DNA of 54,100 nt, taken from the NCBI GenBank assembly GCA_001829495.1, contig MIBJ01000001.1, positions 66,414 to 120,513 of the forward strand, read 5' to 3'. A model generated the notes under the pieces. It searched no databases and was not told the DNA's origin. It saw only the letters and a program-made list of their open reading frames with translations. Positions 27,769 to 36,728 of the stretch are shown one piece after another; within the stretch, counting starts at the first letter, position 1; each line of letters starts with the position of its first letter. This stretch comes from Spirochaetes bacterium RBG_16_49_21. GTDB taxonomy: Bacteria > Spirochaetota > UBA4802 > UBA5550. The translations under genes and the position numbers were made by a program.

Positions 27769-29034
27769 ATGTTACTTCCAAGCTTTTATGATTTTTGCTG
27801 CCGTGTTAAGACAATATCGGGGAACAAGGCCCTTGAAAAAATACCGGCCCTGCTGGCAGGCATGAACGCCTATCGGCCCCTTATCATTACCGACAAGGGC
27901 GTCGCCTCCGCCGGCCTCGTCGACGTGGTGAAAAAAGCCATGGAAAACAAGCTGAAAATCGGCGCCGTGTACGATGACGTGCCGATGGATTCCGACTACA
28001 AGATCGTCAACGACGCCGTACGGGTATACCGGCAGAAAGGGTGTGATTCGATAATTGCCATCGGCGGCGGCTCCGTTATCGATACCGCCAAGGGGGTCAA
28101 TATCGTGGCGTCGCTGGGCGGGGACAATCTCCTCGACTATGAAGGATATGGAGCCGTCAAGAGAAAACTGAAGCCCTTTGTGGTGGTCCCCACCACAGCC
28201 GGCACCGGCTCTGAAATGACCCTTGTGGCCGTTATAACCGATCCCGATCGAAAAATAAAAATGAATTTTGTATCGTATTTTCTGTTGCCGGACCTGGCGG
28301 TGCTGGATCCGCGCATGACCAGGACCCTGCCCGCATTTCTTACCGCCTCCACGGCAATGGACGCGATGACCCACGCGTGCGAAGCATATTTCTGCATTGA
28401 AAAAAACCCGATAAGCGATTCATTCGCTTTCAGGGCGATCACAATGATCAGCGAAAATTTATTGAATGTAGTAAAGAATCCGGGAAATCTGAACGGCAGG
28501 CTCGCGCTGGCGAACGCATCGACTATGGCGGGGGCCGCATTCTCGAATTCAATGGTCGGAATGGTGCACAATCTGGGTCACACCGTCGGCGCGTTGTGCC
28601 ATGTGCCGCACGGGGTGGCTATGAGCATCTTCCTCCCCTATGGCCTTGAGTACAACCTGCACCGCTCCGCCGACATCATCGGAGAGATACTGTTCCCGCT
28701 GGCGGGCCCGGAAGTATACGCAAGCACACGGAAAAAACATCGCGCGGAGCGGGTCATTGAGCTGATCCGCAAGTTGAACCAGGACCTGCACGACGCGACC
28801 GGCGGCAAGCACCCCCGTTTTCTGAAAGAGATTTACGACCGGAACGGCTCACCGGTTGTGCCGCAATCCATGCTGCCGGTCATTGCGCAAGCCATAATGC
28901 TCGACGGCGCCCGCTTGACCAATCCCGAGGAATTATTGCCCGAGGACGCCCGTATGGTGCTCGAACATGCATGGGAAGGCACGCCGCTTGATCGTAAGAA
29001 AATCAAGAAAGGCGGAAGAAAGGTGAAATATTAA
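27769..29034 (+). CDS. Iron-containing alcohol dehydrogenase (intact)
   Basis: 421 residues. The NAD(P) loop GGGSVIDTAKG and the TTAGTGSEMT segment are intact. Metal ligands are Asp198 and His202 (AMDAMTHACEAY), His271 (NLGHTVG) and His281 (VPHGVAM). It reduces aldehydes or oxidises alcohols with NAD(P)H. AAGGGGA lies 6 nt before the ATG, and the gene is followed by a strong terminator at 29046. It closes the moaD-aor-ADH-SCP2-ADH cassette and is probably the catalytic ADH, perhaps paired with its ligand-less paralog. Substrate specificity is not visible. Confidence 0.95.
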   Translation: MLLPSFYDFCCRVKTISGNKALEKIPALLAGMNAYRPLIITDKGVASAGLVDVVKKAMENKLKIGAVYDDVPMDSDYKIVNDAVRVYRQKGCDSIIAIGGGSVIDTAKGVNIVASLGGDNLLDYEGYGAVKRKLKPFVVVPTTAGTGSEMTLVAVITDPDRKIKMNFVSYFLLPDLAVLDPRMTRTLPAFLTASTAMDAMTHACEAYFCIEKNPISDSFAFRAITMISENLLNVVKNPGNLNGRLALANASTMAGAAFSNSMVGMVHNLGHTVGALCHVPHGVAMSIFLPYGLEYNLHRSADIIGEILFPLAGPEVYASTRKKHRAERVIELIRKLNQDLHDATGGKHPRFLKEIYDRNGSPVVPQSMLPVIAQAIMLDGARLTNPEELLPEDARMVLEHAWEGTPLDRKKIKKGGRKVKY

Positions 29035-29045
29035 TGCAAAAATTT

Positions 29046-29073
29046 GAAGGCGGGGTTGCTTAACCCCGCCTTC
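29046..29073. terminator. Bidirectional rho-independent terminator
   Basis: GAAGGCGGGGTT (29046-29057) and AACCCCGCCTTC (29062-29073) form a 12-bp perfect stem with a GCTT loop, followed by ATTTTATTATT and preceded by a run of A on the other strand. It sits between the convergent ADH gene and plsB and can serve both. Confidence 0.9.
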
Positions 29074-29082
29074 ATTTTATTA

Positions 29083-31683
29083 TTACAGCCTCTGCATCGT
29101 CCACAGATAGGCCTGCACCCTTTGTTTTATTTCCAATGCTTTAACCGGATACTTGATGTTGACTTCAGGGTATCTCCTTCCCACCTGCCGCATTTCAAGC
29201 ACACCGGACTTTTCAAGCTTGGCAAGGGCATTATCATACGTCGGCATGGAAAGCGATTCCGACAGCTTGACATCGCCCAGATTGTAAAGCTTCATTCCGT
29301 TCTTGCGCACCTCGTAAACCAGATCGCGGCGGCTCATCTTCCTCCTGATCTGGGTCACGCTGTCGCATACGATCAGGTATGATTCGAGAAAATCCTGTAC
29401 CGCTTTGGCATAGAGGATGAGCTCATCGCGGCTGGAGGATTGAATATGGATCTTCTCCCCGCTCCGGAAAAGAACCGAGCGGCTTTCGAGATAGCCCAGG
29501 TATTTGGCAATTACACCCGCCGTGTCGAGCATCTCCTCTGAATAAATGAATTCTTCGGCGAGCAGCTCCATAAGATCCTTGAATTTATCGGTGAGCTGCT
29601 GAACATCCATCTCGTCGCCCTGTGCGAAGTTAAGTAAGACCCCCGAAATGAACGACACGGGCAGAAAAAAATGGGTGATGCTGTTTTTGTAAAAGGCGAT
29701 TCTCGCCCGTTCGTTTTCGTCGATCGCATACACCCCCTGGAGCGTGATCTCTCCATCCGTACTGCCGATCCCGGCAGTGAGCTCGGTAATGATATCGTCC
29801 TGCCGGTACGATTCGATCACATAATCAATGATCTCATCATAGTTGGACGCGGTCTGCATGGTGTCGCTCATGCGCGCGCCGGCAAACATCAGGTACTCGT
29901 GCAGCACGGCGAAACGCTTTCTCAATAAGTCCCTGCTGAAACCCTTGGCCGAGGACAGGAGCATGGCGGCGGAGGTAACCGCGAAGGGGGTCGCCATGAT
30001 GATCTCGCTTATCCTTTGACCGAGGTAGAGGCCGAGGGATTCCGTAAGGTCCTCTTCTTTTTTCAGGCTTTCCGCGTATTCTCTGAAGCTCACCGGCTCG
30101 TTAAAGGATAGGTAGACCTTGCCGTAATTCCTTTTCAGGAGCTTGCGGCTCTTGACAAAGGCGGAGGTTGTTTCAGCCTCCTTTTCTTTTCCCTTAAGCT
30201 CCATGTGGTATGACGACTCTTCGACTATCCGGTCATAGCTGATCGTTATGGGCACGAAAATCATTTCCCTGTTGTATCCCTCCTCGACCGCATTGATCAG
30301 GTATTTCAAGATGCCCAGCTTGAGAGTACCCATCTTTCCGGTTCTGGATCTGGTGCCCTCGATGAAGAATTCAATGGTGTATCCCTCGCCCACGAGCGTC
30401 TTGATATACTGCTTGAACACATCCGGATAGAGCTTAAGACCCCGGAACGAGCGGCGCATGAAAAAGGCGCCGCACCGGCGAAAAATCTGTCCCATGGGAA
30501 AAAAGGTCAGATTAGAGCCCGCCACGATAAAGGGCGGAAAAATTTTATTCTCGTAAAAGATACAGGATATGATAAGGTAGTCCATGTGGCTCTTGTGGCT
30601 CGAGACGAGTATGAGCGGCCCCCGCTGAGCCGCCTCACGGATGCGCTGCACATCATTGATGTCAAAATATATGTCGTCGAATATCTTGCTCAATACATAT
30701 CTGACGAGGCGATGGAACCATTTAAGCATGGTGATGGAAAAATGCGCCGCTATCTCATTAAAGTATTTGTACGCCTTCTTTCTGAGGAGCTTTTCAGACT
30801 GCCGCTCCGATCCCATCAGGAGCCTTATTTCATCCAGGACATTCTTATGCTCGAGCACCTTCTCCATCATCTCCTGGTGGGACTTTATAACCGGTCCCAG
30901 CGTGGTCCTCTTCTCATGCGTATATATCTCCAAAAGCTTGTTCCGTATAATGCGGGATATCTGCTTTGGATCATCCGTAGATGACCGCCGGATCTCTTCC
31001 TGAAGGTTGATCGGCGTAGAAATCCGCGCGAACGCGGGCGTGACGCTCCGGATCATTGTAAAAAGAGCGGAGAAAAATCCAAGGTTTGTCGTAGCATGAG
31101 TGCTGATGAACGTGTTGGTCCGCTCCGGATCCTGGTTCCAGAACAAAATATGGGGGAACAGGTAGATGGGCTCATCAATGAGCTTTTGAGCTTCAATCAG
31201 GTACTCGATGGTATCGGACTTGATATCGATGTACTTCCGGATAAAGAGCTTCCGCGACAGAAGAGAAAGCATGACGGCCCGGTTGCCGCGGAGGAGATTA
31301 ATGATATATTCCTGATCCGGAACGGCCGTAAATTTTTTTCTTTCAAGGTATTTCTGGTAAAAATAGGATATCCGCGAGAAAAAATTTATGATCATCTGTA
31401 GAAACGAGGGCGTGAAATCCAAGGCGATATCAGGAACACGATTGCCGTGTCTCCGCAGAAGATTTGCCAGTATGTGCAGCGACGCGCTGGAACTCTGGTA
31501 CGAAACATAGGCCACCCGTCCCTTCCCCTGGTATTCCCGAAGGGTTTTTATACTCTCGGTGTCAAAATCGATTTTCCTAAAAAAAATTCCCGCCAGCTTC
31601 TCCATAAAGGCATTAGCGCCGGTATTCATCAATGAATTGCTGATATACAGTGAAGTAATCAATTGGTTATTATTCATGTTCAT
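29083..31683 (-). CDS. plsB: Glycerol-3-phosphate 1-O-acyltransferase (PlsB)
   Basis: 866 residues, slightly longer than E. coli PlsB (807). The acyltransferase motif HKSHMD (HX4D) is in LILVSSHKSHMDYLI, and the substrate-binding blocks FPMGQIFRRCGAFFMRR, FFIEGTRSRTGKMGTLK and FVPITISYDRIVE are clear. It makes 1-acyl-glycerol-3-phosphate from acyl-ACP or acyl-CoA at the inner membrane, the first step of phospholipid synthesis. A long N-terminal domain precedes the acyltransferase core and a helical region follows it. The ATG at 31683 has GGTGG upstream. It stands alone on its strand. Confidence 0.92.
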   Translation of the reverse strand: MNMNNNQLITSLYISNSLMNTGANAFMEKLAGIFFRKIDFDTESIKTLREYQGKGRVAYVSYQSSSASLHILANLLRRHGNRVPDIALDFTPSFLQMIINFFSRISYFYQKYLERKKFTAVPDQEYIINLLRGNRAVMLSLLSRKLFIRKYIDIKSDTIEYLIEAQKLIDEPIYLFPHILFWNQDPERTNTFISTHATTNLGFFSALFTMIRSVTPAFARISTPINLQEEIRRSSTDDPKQISRIIRNKLLEIYTHEKRTTLGPVIKSHQEMMEKVLEHKNVLDEIRLLMGSERQSEKLLRKKAYKYFNEIAAHFSITMLKWFHRLVRYVLSKIFDDIYFDINDVQRIREAAQRGPLILVSSHKSHMDYLIISCIFYENKIFPPFIVAGSNLTFFPMGQIFRRCGAFFMRRSFRGLKLYPDVFKQYIKTLVGEGYTIEFFIEGTRSRTGKMGTLKLGILKYLINAVEEGYNREMIFVPITISYDRIVEESSYHMELKGKEKEAETTSAFVKSRKLLKRNYGKVYLSFNEPVSFREYAESLKKEEDLTESLGLYLGQRISEIIMATPFAVTSAAMLLSSAKGFSRDLLRKRFAVLHEYLMFAGARMSDTMQTASNYDEIIDYVIESYRQDDIITELTAGIGSTDGEITLQGVYAIDENERARIAFYKNSITHFFLPVSFISGVLLNFAQGDEMDVQQLTDKFKDLMELLAEEFIYSEEMLDTAGVIAKYLGYLESRSVLFRSGEKIHIQSSSRDELILYAKAVQDFLESYLIVCDSVTQIRRKMSRRDLVYEVRKNGMKLYNLGDVKLSESLSMPTYDNALAKLEKSGVLEMRQVGRRYPEVNIKYPVKALEIKQRVQAYLWTMQRL

Positions 31684-32045
31684 GCCGAATTTCCACCTGT
31701 CAGTACCGTAAAATAGCCCTGATTCGTTTAATTGCAGCTATACAACAAATCCAGTATTATCCAGAACAATGAAGGAGATGAACTTCAAGATATAGCATCA
31801 GCTTTTCATAAGCAAGTATTTTTTCTCGATAGAATGCGTATAATCCGCATTTCCTCATTAGACTTATTTCAAAACTCAATTATTGTTTACAATTTGCCCC
31901 CGCTGCCGGAGGCGGCGGGGGCAAATATGAAAAACTATTGCGCGTTAAGAAACAAGTCTATTAATATTATTTTTTTCATAAAAAATTAATTGCAAATATA
32001 TCAGCAGAATTCATAAAATGTCGGCAGTCATATATTGACATACGA
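31684..32045. other. Non-coding intergenic stretch with a GC-rich hairpin
   Basis: 362 bp between plsB and tRNA-Pro. It holds a GC-rich imperfect hairpin at 31892-31926 and is otherwise AT-rich. No reading frame with a ribosome site was found. The plsB and tRNA promoters must lie here but are not distinct. Confidence 0.5.
31892..31926. repeat. GC-rich hairpin repeat
   Basis: Left arm ATTTGCCCCCGCTGCC pairs with right arm GGCGGCGGGGGCAAAT with one mismatch and a 3-nt loop. The core resembles the hairpin at 16210-16250, which has different outer arms. It is probably a dispersed hairpin family. Confidence 0.5.
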
Positions 32046-32120
32046 CGGGATGTAGCGCAGCCCGGTTAGCGCGCTTCGTTCGGGACGAAGAAGTCGGGAG
32101 TTCAAATCTCCCCATCCCGA
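32046..32120 (+). tRNA. tRNA-Pro (CGG)
   Basis: 75 nt cloverleaf. The acceptor stem CGGGATG/CATCCCG pairs exactly; the anticodon stem CTTCG/CGAAG holds loop TTCGGGA with anticodon CGG; the T stem GGGAG/CTCCC holds TTCAAAT. The 3' CCA is not encoded. Confidence 0.95.
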
Positions 32121-32197
32121 AGCTATCGTTGATCTGAACCCAATTGCATGCGACGGATGAATATCCGGATTAAGGTATCTCTCATAACCTGATGTCC

Positions 32198-32311
32198 AAC
32201 TCACCCCCTGCCCCCTCTCTACTCCGTAAAGAGGGGGGATAGTTACAAGGAGCTTCTTGAATATACCTCTCCCTTCTCTTCCCGAAGAGAAGGGAGCTGG
32301 GGGGATGAGTT
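32198..32311. repeat. Palindromic intergenic repeat, related to 1251-1410
   Basis: It begins AACTCACCCCCTGCCCCCTC and ends in GGGGGATGAGTT, with TCTCTTCCCGAAGAGA hairpin inside. The C-rich to G-rich layout and TIR-like ends mirror the element at 1251-1410. It lies between tRNA-Pro and the next gene. Confidence 0.5.
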
Positions 32312-32383
32312 AAAAATGATATGGTCAGAATTTTGGGACGTGACTAAAAAATTATCATTTCGGTAACGGCAAACACCGAGTAT

Positions 32384-32962
32384 ATGCGTATGCAATCTCT
32401 CAAAGAAATATCCGACATTTTACAGGGAATTAATGCTTTCATATCGAGCATTGCATTCATATCGCAAACTATAGGATATGACACGATTCTGGTTTTCATC
32501 GCCATTATCATCTTTTCCATAGGATTCTCCAGCCTGGGCGTACCCCGGGGGAAGGCTTCATTTCTTGTATCCCTTGCCGCAGTCGACTCCCTGTGGATAC
32601 TCTGGAAAGCGGGCATCACCGCACGGTTCCCCGACTACCTCCTGCCGATGCTCAAAACAAACCTGATAGTGCTGGCGCCCCTCATCATCGTTGCGATCCT
32701 TGCCAGGATGTTTCCGTTTCTCCGGACTGCAATCAAACGGGCGGCATTGTCGCCGTTCCGCAAAACGCCCGCATTTGACAAAAAAAGCCTTGTTGCGCTC
32801 TATGAGGAATACCAGGCGCAGAGCGGAGCGCTGAACGCATCTATCCTGTTCGAGATGCTCAGCTCCGGCGCTGAAGAGAAAATAGTCCTGTCTGCAGCTA
32901 CCGTAAAAACAATTGATACGCTAAAAAGTATCCTCGCCAAGTTTGATGCGGGGAAAAAATAA
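32384..32962 (+). CDS. Hypothetical membrane protein
   Basis: 192 residues with three hydrophobic segments: about 16-28 (AFISSIAFISQTIG), 33-50 (TILVFIAIIIFSIGF) and 89-105 (NLIVLAPLIIVAILA), then a hydrophilic C-terminal domain (KSLVALYEEYQAQSGALNASILFEML...). No family is recognised. No ribosome site precedes either early ATG (32384 or 32390), so the start is uncertain. It ends 15 bp before the MCP start and is probably in the same transcript, so a link to signalling is possible. Confidence 0.6.
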   Translation: MRMQSLKEISDILQGINAFISSIAFISQTIGYDTILVFIAIIIFSIGFSSLGVPRGKASFLVSLAAVDSLWILWKAGITARFPDYLLPMLKTNLIVLAPLIIVAILARMFPFLRTAIKRAALSPFRKTPAFDKKSLVALYEEYQAQSGALNASILFEMLSSGAEEKIVLSAATVKTIDTLKSILAKFDAGKK

Positions 32963-32977
32963 CGAGGGGGTATAGCA

Positions 32978-34534
32978 ATGAGCTCGTTACAGACCGAATT
33001 GTTGATAAATAAAACACGGTATCTTTTTACCGTCATGTTCTTACTGGTGGCGCTCGCTTCAAAAGCCGGAGCATCCAGCGTGCAAACGTGGGGCACGATT
33101 CTTGCGGTAAGCGTCCTACTGCTCTTGATAGCCATAATTAATCAGATATTCATAGGCTTAAAAAAAATATCCATTCCGCTCATATACATCTCGGTAACCG
33201 TGGAGCTTTCGCTGGTATTTATTACGAAATTCGTCATGCACTTCGACGAGCGGGTGGGTTACGGGATGACCATAAAAGAGCCGGCGACCTTCTGTGTCTA
33301 TTTTCTTTTTATTATTATGTCGGCGCTCCGGTACAACAAAAAACTTAACATATACATGGGCGTTTATTCCATTGCAACATATTCGATCCTTCTGGTGCTG
33401 GCGATGACCGTCGGCGGCATGCAGGTGACGTCGGACGTCACGAAATTTTTCGACAAGGATACGATACGGCTTTCCAGTGAAATACCCAAGATCATCTTCC
33501 TCGGAGCATTCGTGTTTTTTGTGGTTAAGATGGCGGATTTCACCAACAGCAACATGAAGCGGGTTGAGGATGCGGAGCGGACCGCCAGCTCTAATTTTCA
33601 GGAATTAAAAACTATGCTGGCGACCCTTGAGCAGACCGCGAACGAGCTCCTTGCGCAGAGCAACAGGCTTTCCGAATCATCCGGCCAGATAGACGGCGTC
33701 CTCAACGATCACGGACTGCTCCTCAACGAGGTCGAGAGCATCTCCCAGGAGTTCACCTCGAGCATTGAGGAGATCCGCAACAAATCAAATTTCCAGTACA
33801 AGACCGTGGAAGAAAACTTCGCAATGATAAAGGAGATATCAGACCTCATGGAGAGGATAAACAGCGACAGCTCGTCCCAGCGCGGGAAGGCCGAGAACGC
33901 ACTCAGTCTCGCCATTACGAACGAGGAAAATATAACCATAACCATCGCCGCGATTACGGACATGAAGGAAAATTCAAAAAAAATCGAAGAGATATCCAGA
34001 ACCATAAGCGAGATAGCCGATAAAACGAATCTCCTCTCCCTCAACGCCGCCATCGAATCGGCCAGGGCCGGCGAACATGGAAAAGGCTTCGCCGTGGTTG
34101 CGGACGAGATATCAAAGCTCGCCACCATGAGCATCGACTCTTCGAAGGAGATCGCAAAAATCATAAAGAATACGGTCAGCAATATAGAAAATTCGTCGAC
34201 CATGATCGGCACCCTCGCCAAGAACCTGGAGCAGATCGTCTCGTTTGTGAAGGAGAATTCCACATTCATGGCGAGCTTGAACGAAAAGACGATGAACGAA
34301 TTCAACGAGACCAAGATACTCTATTCCTCCTCCCTTGAGGTCGACCGGGCGGCAAAGCAGGTCATTGATCTATCTGACCGGCAGACGGAGTTCGTTAAGA
34401 AGATCGTCGCCTGGCTCAAGAAAATGAACAACATGGGCGGAGTCATTGCAAGCAGCTTAAGAGACCTGCAGTCCCTGTCGATGAGGCTGAAAGAGCGCTC
34501 GGGCGAAATGAAAATCATTCTGGAACAAAAATAG
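32978..34534 (+). CDS. Methyl-accepting chemotaxis protein
   Basis: 518 residues. The N-terminal half has about six membrane segments and no evident periplasmic sensor or HAMP domain, so sensing may be via the membrane or cytoplasm. The C-terminal signalling domain has the hairpin-tip consensus [33 protein letters not shown]. It would couple to CheA/CheW to control motility. GAGGGGG sits 7 nt before the ATG. It follows a hypothetical membrane protein by 15 bp and is followed by a STAS gene, a typical signalling partner. The sensory input is unknown. Confidence 0.9.
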   Translation: MSSLQTELLINKTRYLFTVMFLLVALASKAGASSVQTWGTILAVSVLLLLIAIINQIFIGLKKISIPLIYISVTVELSLVFITKFVMHFDERVGYGMTIKEPATFCVYFLFIIMSALRYNKKLNIYMGVYSIATYSILLVLAMTVGGMQVTSDVTKFFDKDTIRLSSEIPKIIFLGAFVFFVVKMADFTNSNMKRVEDAERTASSNFQELKTMLATLEQTANELLAQSNRLSESSGQIDGVLNDHGLLLNEVESISQEFTSSIEEIRNKSNFQYKTVEENFAMIKEISDLMERINSDSSSQRGKAENALSLAITNEENITITIAAITDMKENSKKIEEISRTISEIADKTNLLSLNAAIESARAGEHGKGFAVVADEISKLATMSIDSSKEIAKIIKNTVSNIENSSTMIGTLAKNLEQIVSFVKENSTFMASLNEKTMNEFNETKILYSSSLEVDRAAKQVIDLSDRQTEFVKKIVAWLKKMNNMGGVIASSLRDLQSLSMRLKERSGEMKIILEQK

Positions 34535-34617
34535 CTATATTTAATTGACAAGTGCATCCCCTATGGCGACAGTAGCCGGGGTTCACCGGCTGAAGCCGCG
34601 TGGGAAGCATTCGGATT

Positions 34618-34917
34618 ATGAATATGGATAGAAAAGAAACCGAATCTGAAATTACCTTTATTATAACCGAGGAGCTTGTCGCTCACAATGTCACCTTCCT
34701 CGTGAATGAATTCACCCGGTTCGCCCGGAACGATTCGAGAGACGCGATCATCGACCTTGCCTTCGTACAAAAGATAAATTCAATGGCGATCGCCGCGCTG
34801 ATCCGATTCAAGAACATGCTGGCGGAGAGCGGCAGAAGCATGCATCTTGTCAATACCAATGAAACCGTGCTCAGAGTACTGGAGGTTTCCGGCATGGAAA
34901 AATTTCTGCTGGAATGA
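34618..34917 (+). CDS. STAS domain protein (anti-sigma factor antagonist-like)
   Basis: 99 residues forming a single STAS fold: ITFIITEELVAHNVTFLVNEF, then the helix-strand DAIIDLAFVQKINSMAIAALIRF. The serine in INSMAIAA is where SpoIIAA-type proteins are phosphorylated. It could relay a switch kinase signal. The start is uncertain: ATGs at 34618 and 34624 and a GTG at 34600 are all possible. It overlaps the phosphoglycerate mutase start by ATGA, so the two are coupled. The region from 34548 to 34617 upstream can form an AGCCGG..CCGGCT hairpin. Confidence 0.75.
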   Translation: MNMDRKETESEITFIITEELVAHNVTFLVNEFTRFARNDSRDAIIDLAFVQKINSMAIAALIRFKNMLAESGRSMHLVNTNETVLRVLEVSGMEKFLLE

Positions 34918-36584
34918 CGGAGCGCGGCATGAAGCCCCTTAAGAGAAATGGAAAAATAAAACGTCAGGGACCCCTCCTGCTTATTATCATGGACGGGGTC
35001 GGCATCGGCAGAGAGAACGAGGGTAACGCGCTCCATCTGGCAAGGACACCGGTGCTGGACCGGCTCATGGCGCAGTGCCCGTATCTGACGCTCAAGGCGC
35101 ACGGGACCGCCGTCGGCCTGCCGAGCGACGATGACATGGGGAATTCCGAGGTCGGCCATAACGCGCTCGGCGCGGGCCGTATCTTCGATCAGGGCGCCAA
35201 GCTCGTGACAAAGGCAATAGAAACCGGTAAAATATACGCGACCGGGATATGGGAAGAATTGACGGACAAGCCGCTTCATCAGGGAAGGGCGCTCCATTTC
35301 ATCGGCCTCCTCTCAGACGGCAACGTACACTCCCACATCAGCCATCTCTTCAAGATGATTGAGAAATGCGCACAGACCGGCATCGGGAAAATACGGGTGC
35401 ATATCCTCCTCGACGGCCGCGACGTGCCCGCGACCTCGGCGCTTGTCTACATCGATGCGCTCGAGAAATTCCTGGAATCGTACCGAAAAAAAAGATTCGA
35501 TTACCGCATCGCCTCGGGCGGAGGCAGGATGGTGACGACCATGGACCGGTATGCGGCGGATTGGACTATCGTAAAGCGCGGCTGGGAGGCTCATGTGCTC
35601 GGAAGCGCCCGGCCCTTCAGCTCTGCTGCAGAAGCTGTGGCGACCTATAGAAAAGAAGACCCGCACGTTACGGATCAGTACCTCCCCTCCTTCACCATTG
35701 CCGACGGCAGCGCTCCGGTGGGCGCAATCGAGGACGGGGATTCGGTCGTATTCTATAATTTCCGGGGCGATCGTGCAATCGAGATAAGCCGGGCTTTTGA
35801 GGAAAAGGATTTTGATGAATTCGACCGCGGCAGGCTGCCCGACATCGTGTTTGCCGGAATGATGCAGTATGACGGCGACCTTAAAATCCCGAAGAAATAC
35901 CTCGTGCCGCCTCCCGATATTGACCGGACCATAAGCGAGTATCTGGTGCATTCAGGCGCCATGCAGTACGCGATATCCGAGACCCAGAAATTCGGCCACG
36001 TCACCTATTTCTGGAACGGCAACCGGAGCGGAAAATTCGACGAACAAAAAGAGATATACGTCGAGATCCCGTCGGACAAGGTGGAGTTCAACCTGCGGCC
36101 CTGGATGAAGGCTGCTGAAATCACCGATACGGTTATCGAGGCGGCCGGCAGCGGCGCCTACGATTTTTTAAGGCTCAACTTCGCGAACGGCGACATGGTG
36201 GGCCACACCGGCGACAGGGACGCCGCAGTAATCGCCGTTGAAACCGTGGACCTCTGTTTGAAGAGGCTCATACAGGCTGTTGATCAAGCCGGAGGCATAG
36301 CGGTCATCACCGCCGACCACGGCAACCTGGACGAGATGTACGAGGTCAATAAAAAAACCGGCGAAATCGAGCATGATATAAAAACCGGTTTGCCCCGGAA
36401 CAAGACATCGCACACGCTGAACCCGGTGCCGTTCATCATCTATGATCCGGATTCAAAGCATGAATACCGGCTCGCCAGGCTCAAACAAGAGCCGGGCCTT
36501 GCCAATGTCTCGGCTACGCTCCTCCTCTTACTCGGGTTTGATCCGCCGGAAGAGTATCTGCCGCCGTTGATCGAATTTGTCTGA
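34914..36584 (+). CDS. gpmI: 2,3-bisphosphoglycerate-independent phosphoglycerate mutase
   Basis: 556 residues, in the upper size range of iPGM. Catalytic Ser is in DDMGNSEVGHNALGAGR, with metal motifs IIMDGVGIGRENEGN, LLSDGNVHSHISHL, LLDGRDVPATSA, NGDMVGHTGDRDA and ITADHGNLDEMYE. It interconverts 3- and 2-phosphoglycerate in glycolysis and gluconeogenesis with Mn. The ATG at 34914 overlaps the STAS stop; an ATG at 34929 with CGGAG at 6 nt is an alternative. The link to a STAS gene is unusual. The C-terminal HTLNPVPFIIYDPDS matches the family. Confidence 0.95.
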   Translation: MTERGMKPLKRNGKIKRQGPLLLIIMDGVGIGRENEGNALHLARTPVLDRLMAQCPYLTLKAHGTAVGLPSDDDMGNSEVGHNALGAGRIFDQGAKLVTKAIETGKIYATGIWEELTDKPLHQGRALHFIGLLSDGNVHSHISHLFKMIEKCAQTGIGKIRVHILLDGRDVPATSALVYIDALEKFLESYRKKRFDYRIASGGGRMVTTMDRYAADWTIVKRGWEAHVLGSARPFSSAAEAVATYRKEDPHVTDQYLPSFTIADGSAPVGAIEDGDSVVFYNFRGDRAIEISRAFEEKDFDEFDRGRLPDIVFAGMMQYDGDLKIPKKYLVPPPDIDRTISEYLVHSGAMQYAISETQKFGHVTYFWNGNRSGKFDEQKEIYVEIPSDKVEFNLRPWMKAAEITDTVIEAAGSGAYDFLRLNFANGDMVGHTGDRDAAVIAVETVDLCLKRLIQAVDQAGGIAVITADHGNLDEMYEVNKKTGEIEHDIKTGLPRNKTSHTLNPVPFIIYDPDSKHEYRLARLKQEPGLANVSATLLLLLGFDPPEEYLPPLIEFV

Positions 36585-36618
36585 TATATGAGAATCAATT
36601 CTGCCGAATCTTTATAAT

Positions 36619-36644
36619 CTATATATACAAATTTGTATATATAG
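36619..36644. promoter_or_regulatory. 26-bp perfect palindrome upstream of purF
   Basis: A perfect palindrome of 13-bp half-sites built around ACAAATTTGT lies about 85 bp before the purF start. It may be a repressor operator. It is AT-rich, so chance is possible, but 26 bp of exact symmetry is unlikely at random. Confidence 0.45.
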
Positions 36645-36728
36645 GTATCAAAAGATAAAAATTCTTTACATATCTCATGCATGGATTCACTTTGTCCGCG
36701 TAGTATATTTAGACGCATTATGTACTGT

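Noticed and set aside
31732-31989. 85-codon plus-strand frame before tRNA-Pro
   Set aside because: It spans a GC-rich hairpin, lacks a ribosome site and shows no domain.
32036-32041. TTGACA as a -35 box of tRNA-Pro
   Set aside because: It lies only 4 bp before the tRNA 5' end, too close for a promoter.
34540-34617. Riboswitch (c-di-GMP, cobalamin or molybdenum cofactor type)
   Set aside because: A hairpin and GAAGCC word are present but conserved core elements of these riboswitches could not be matched in order.
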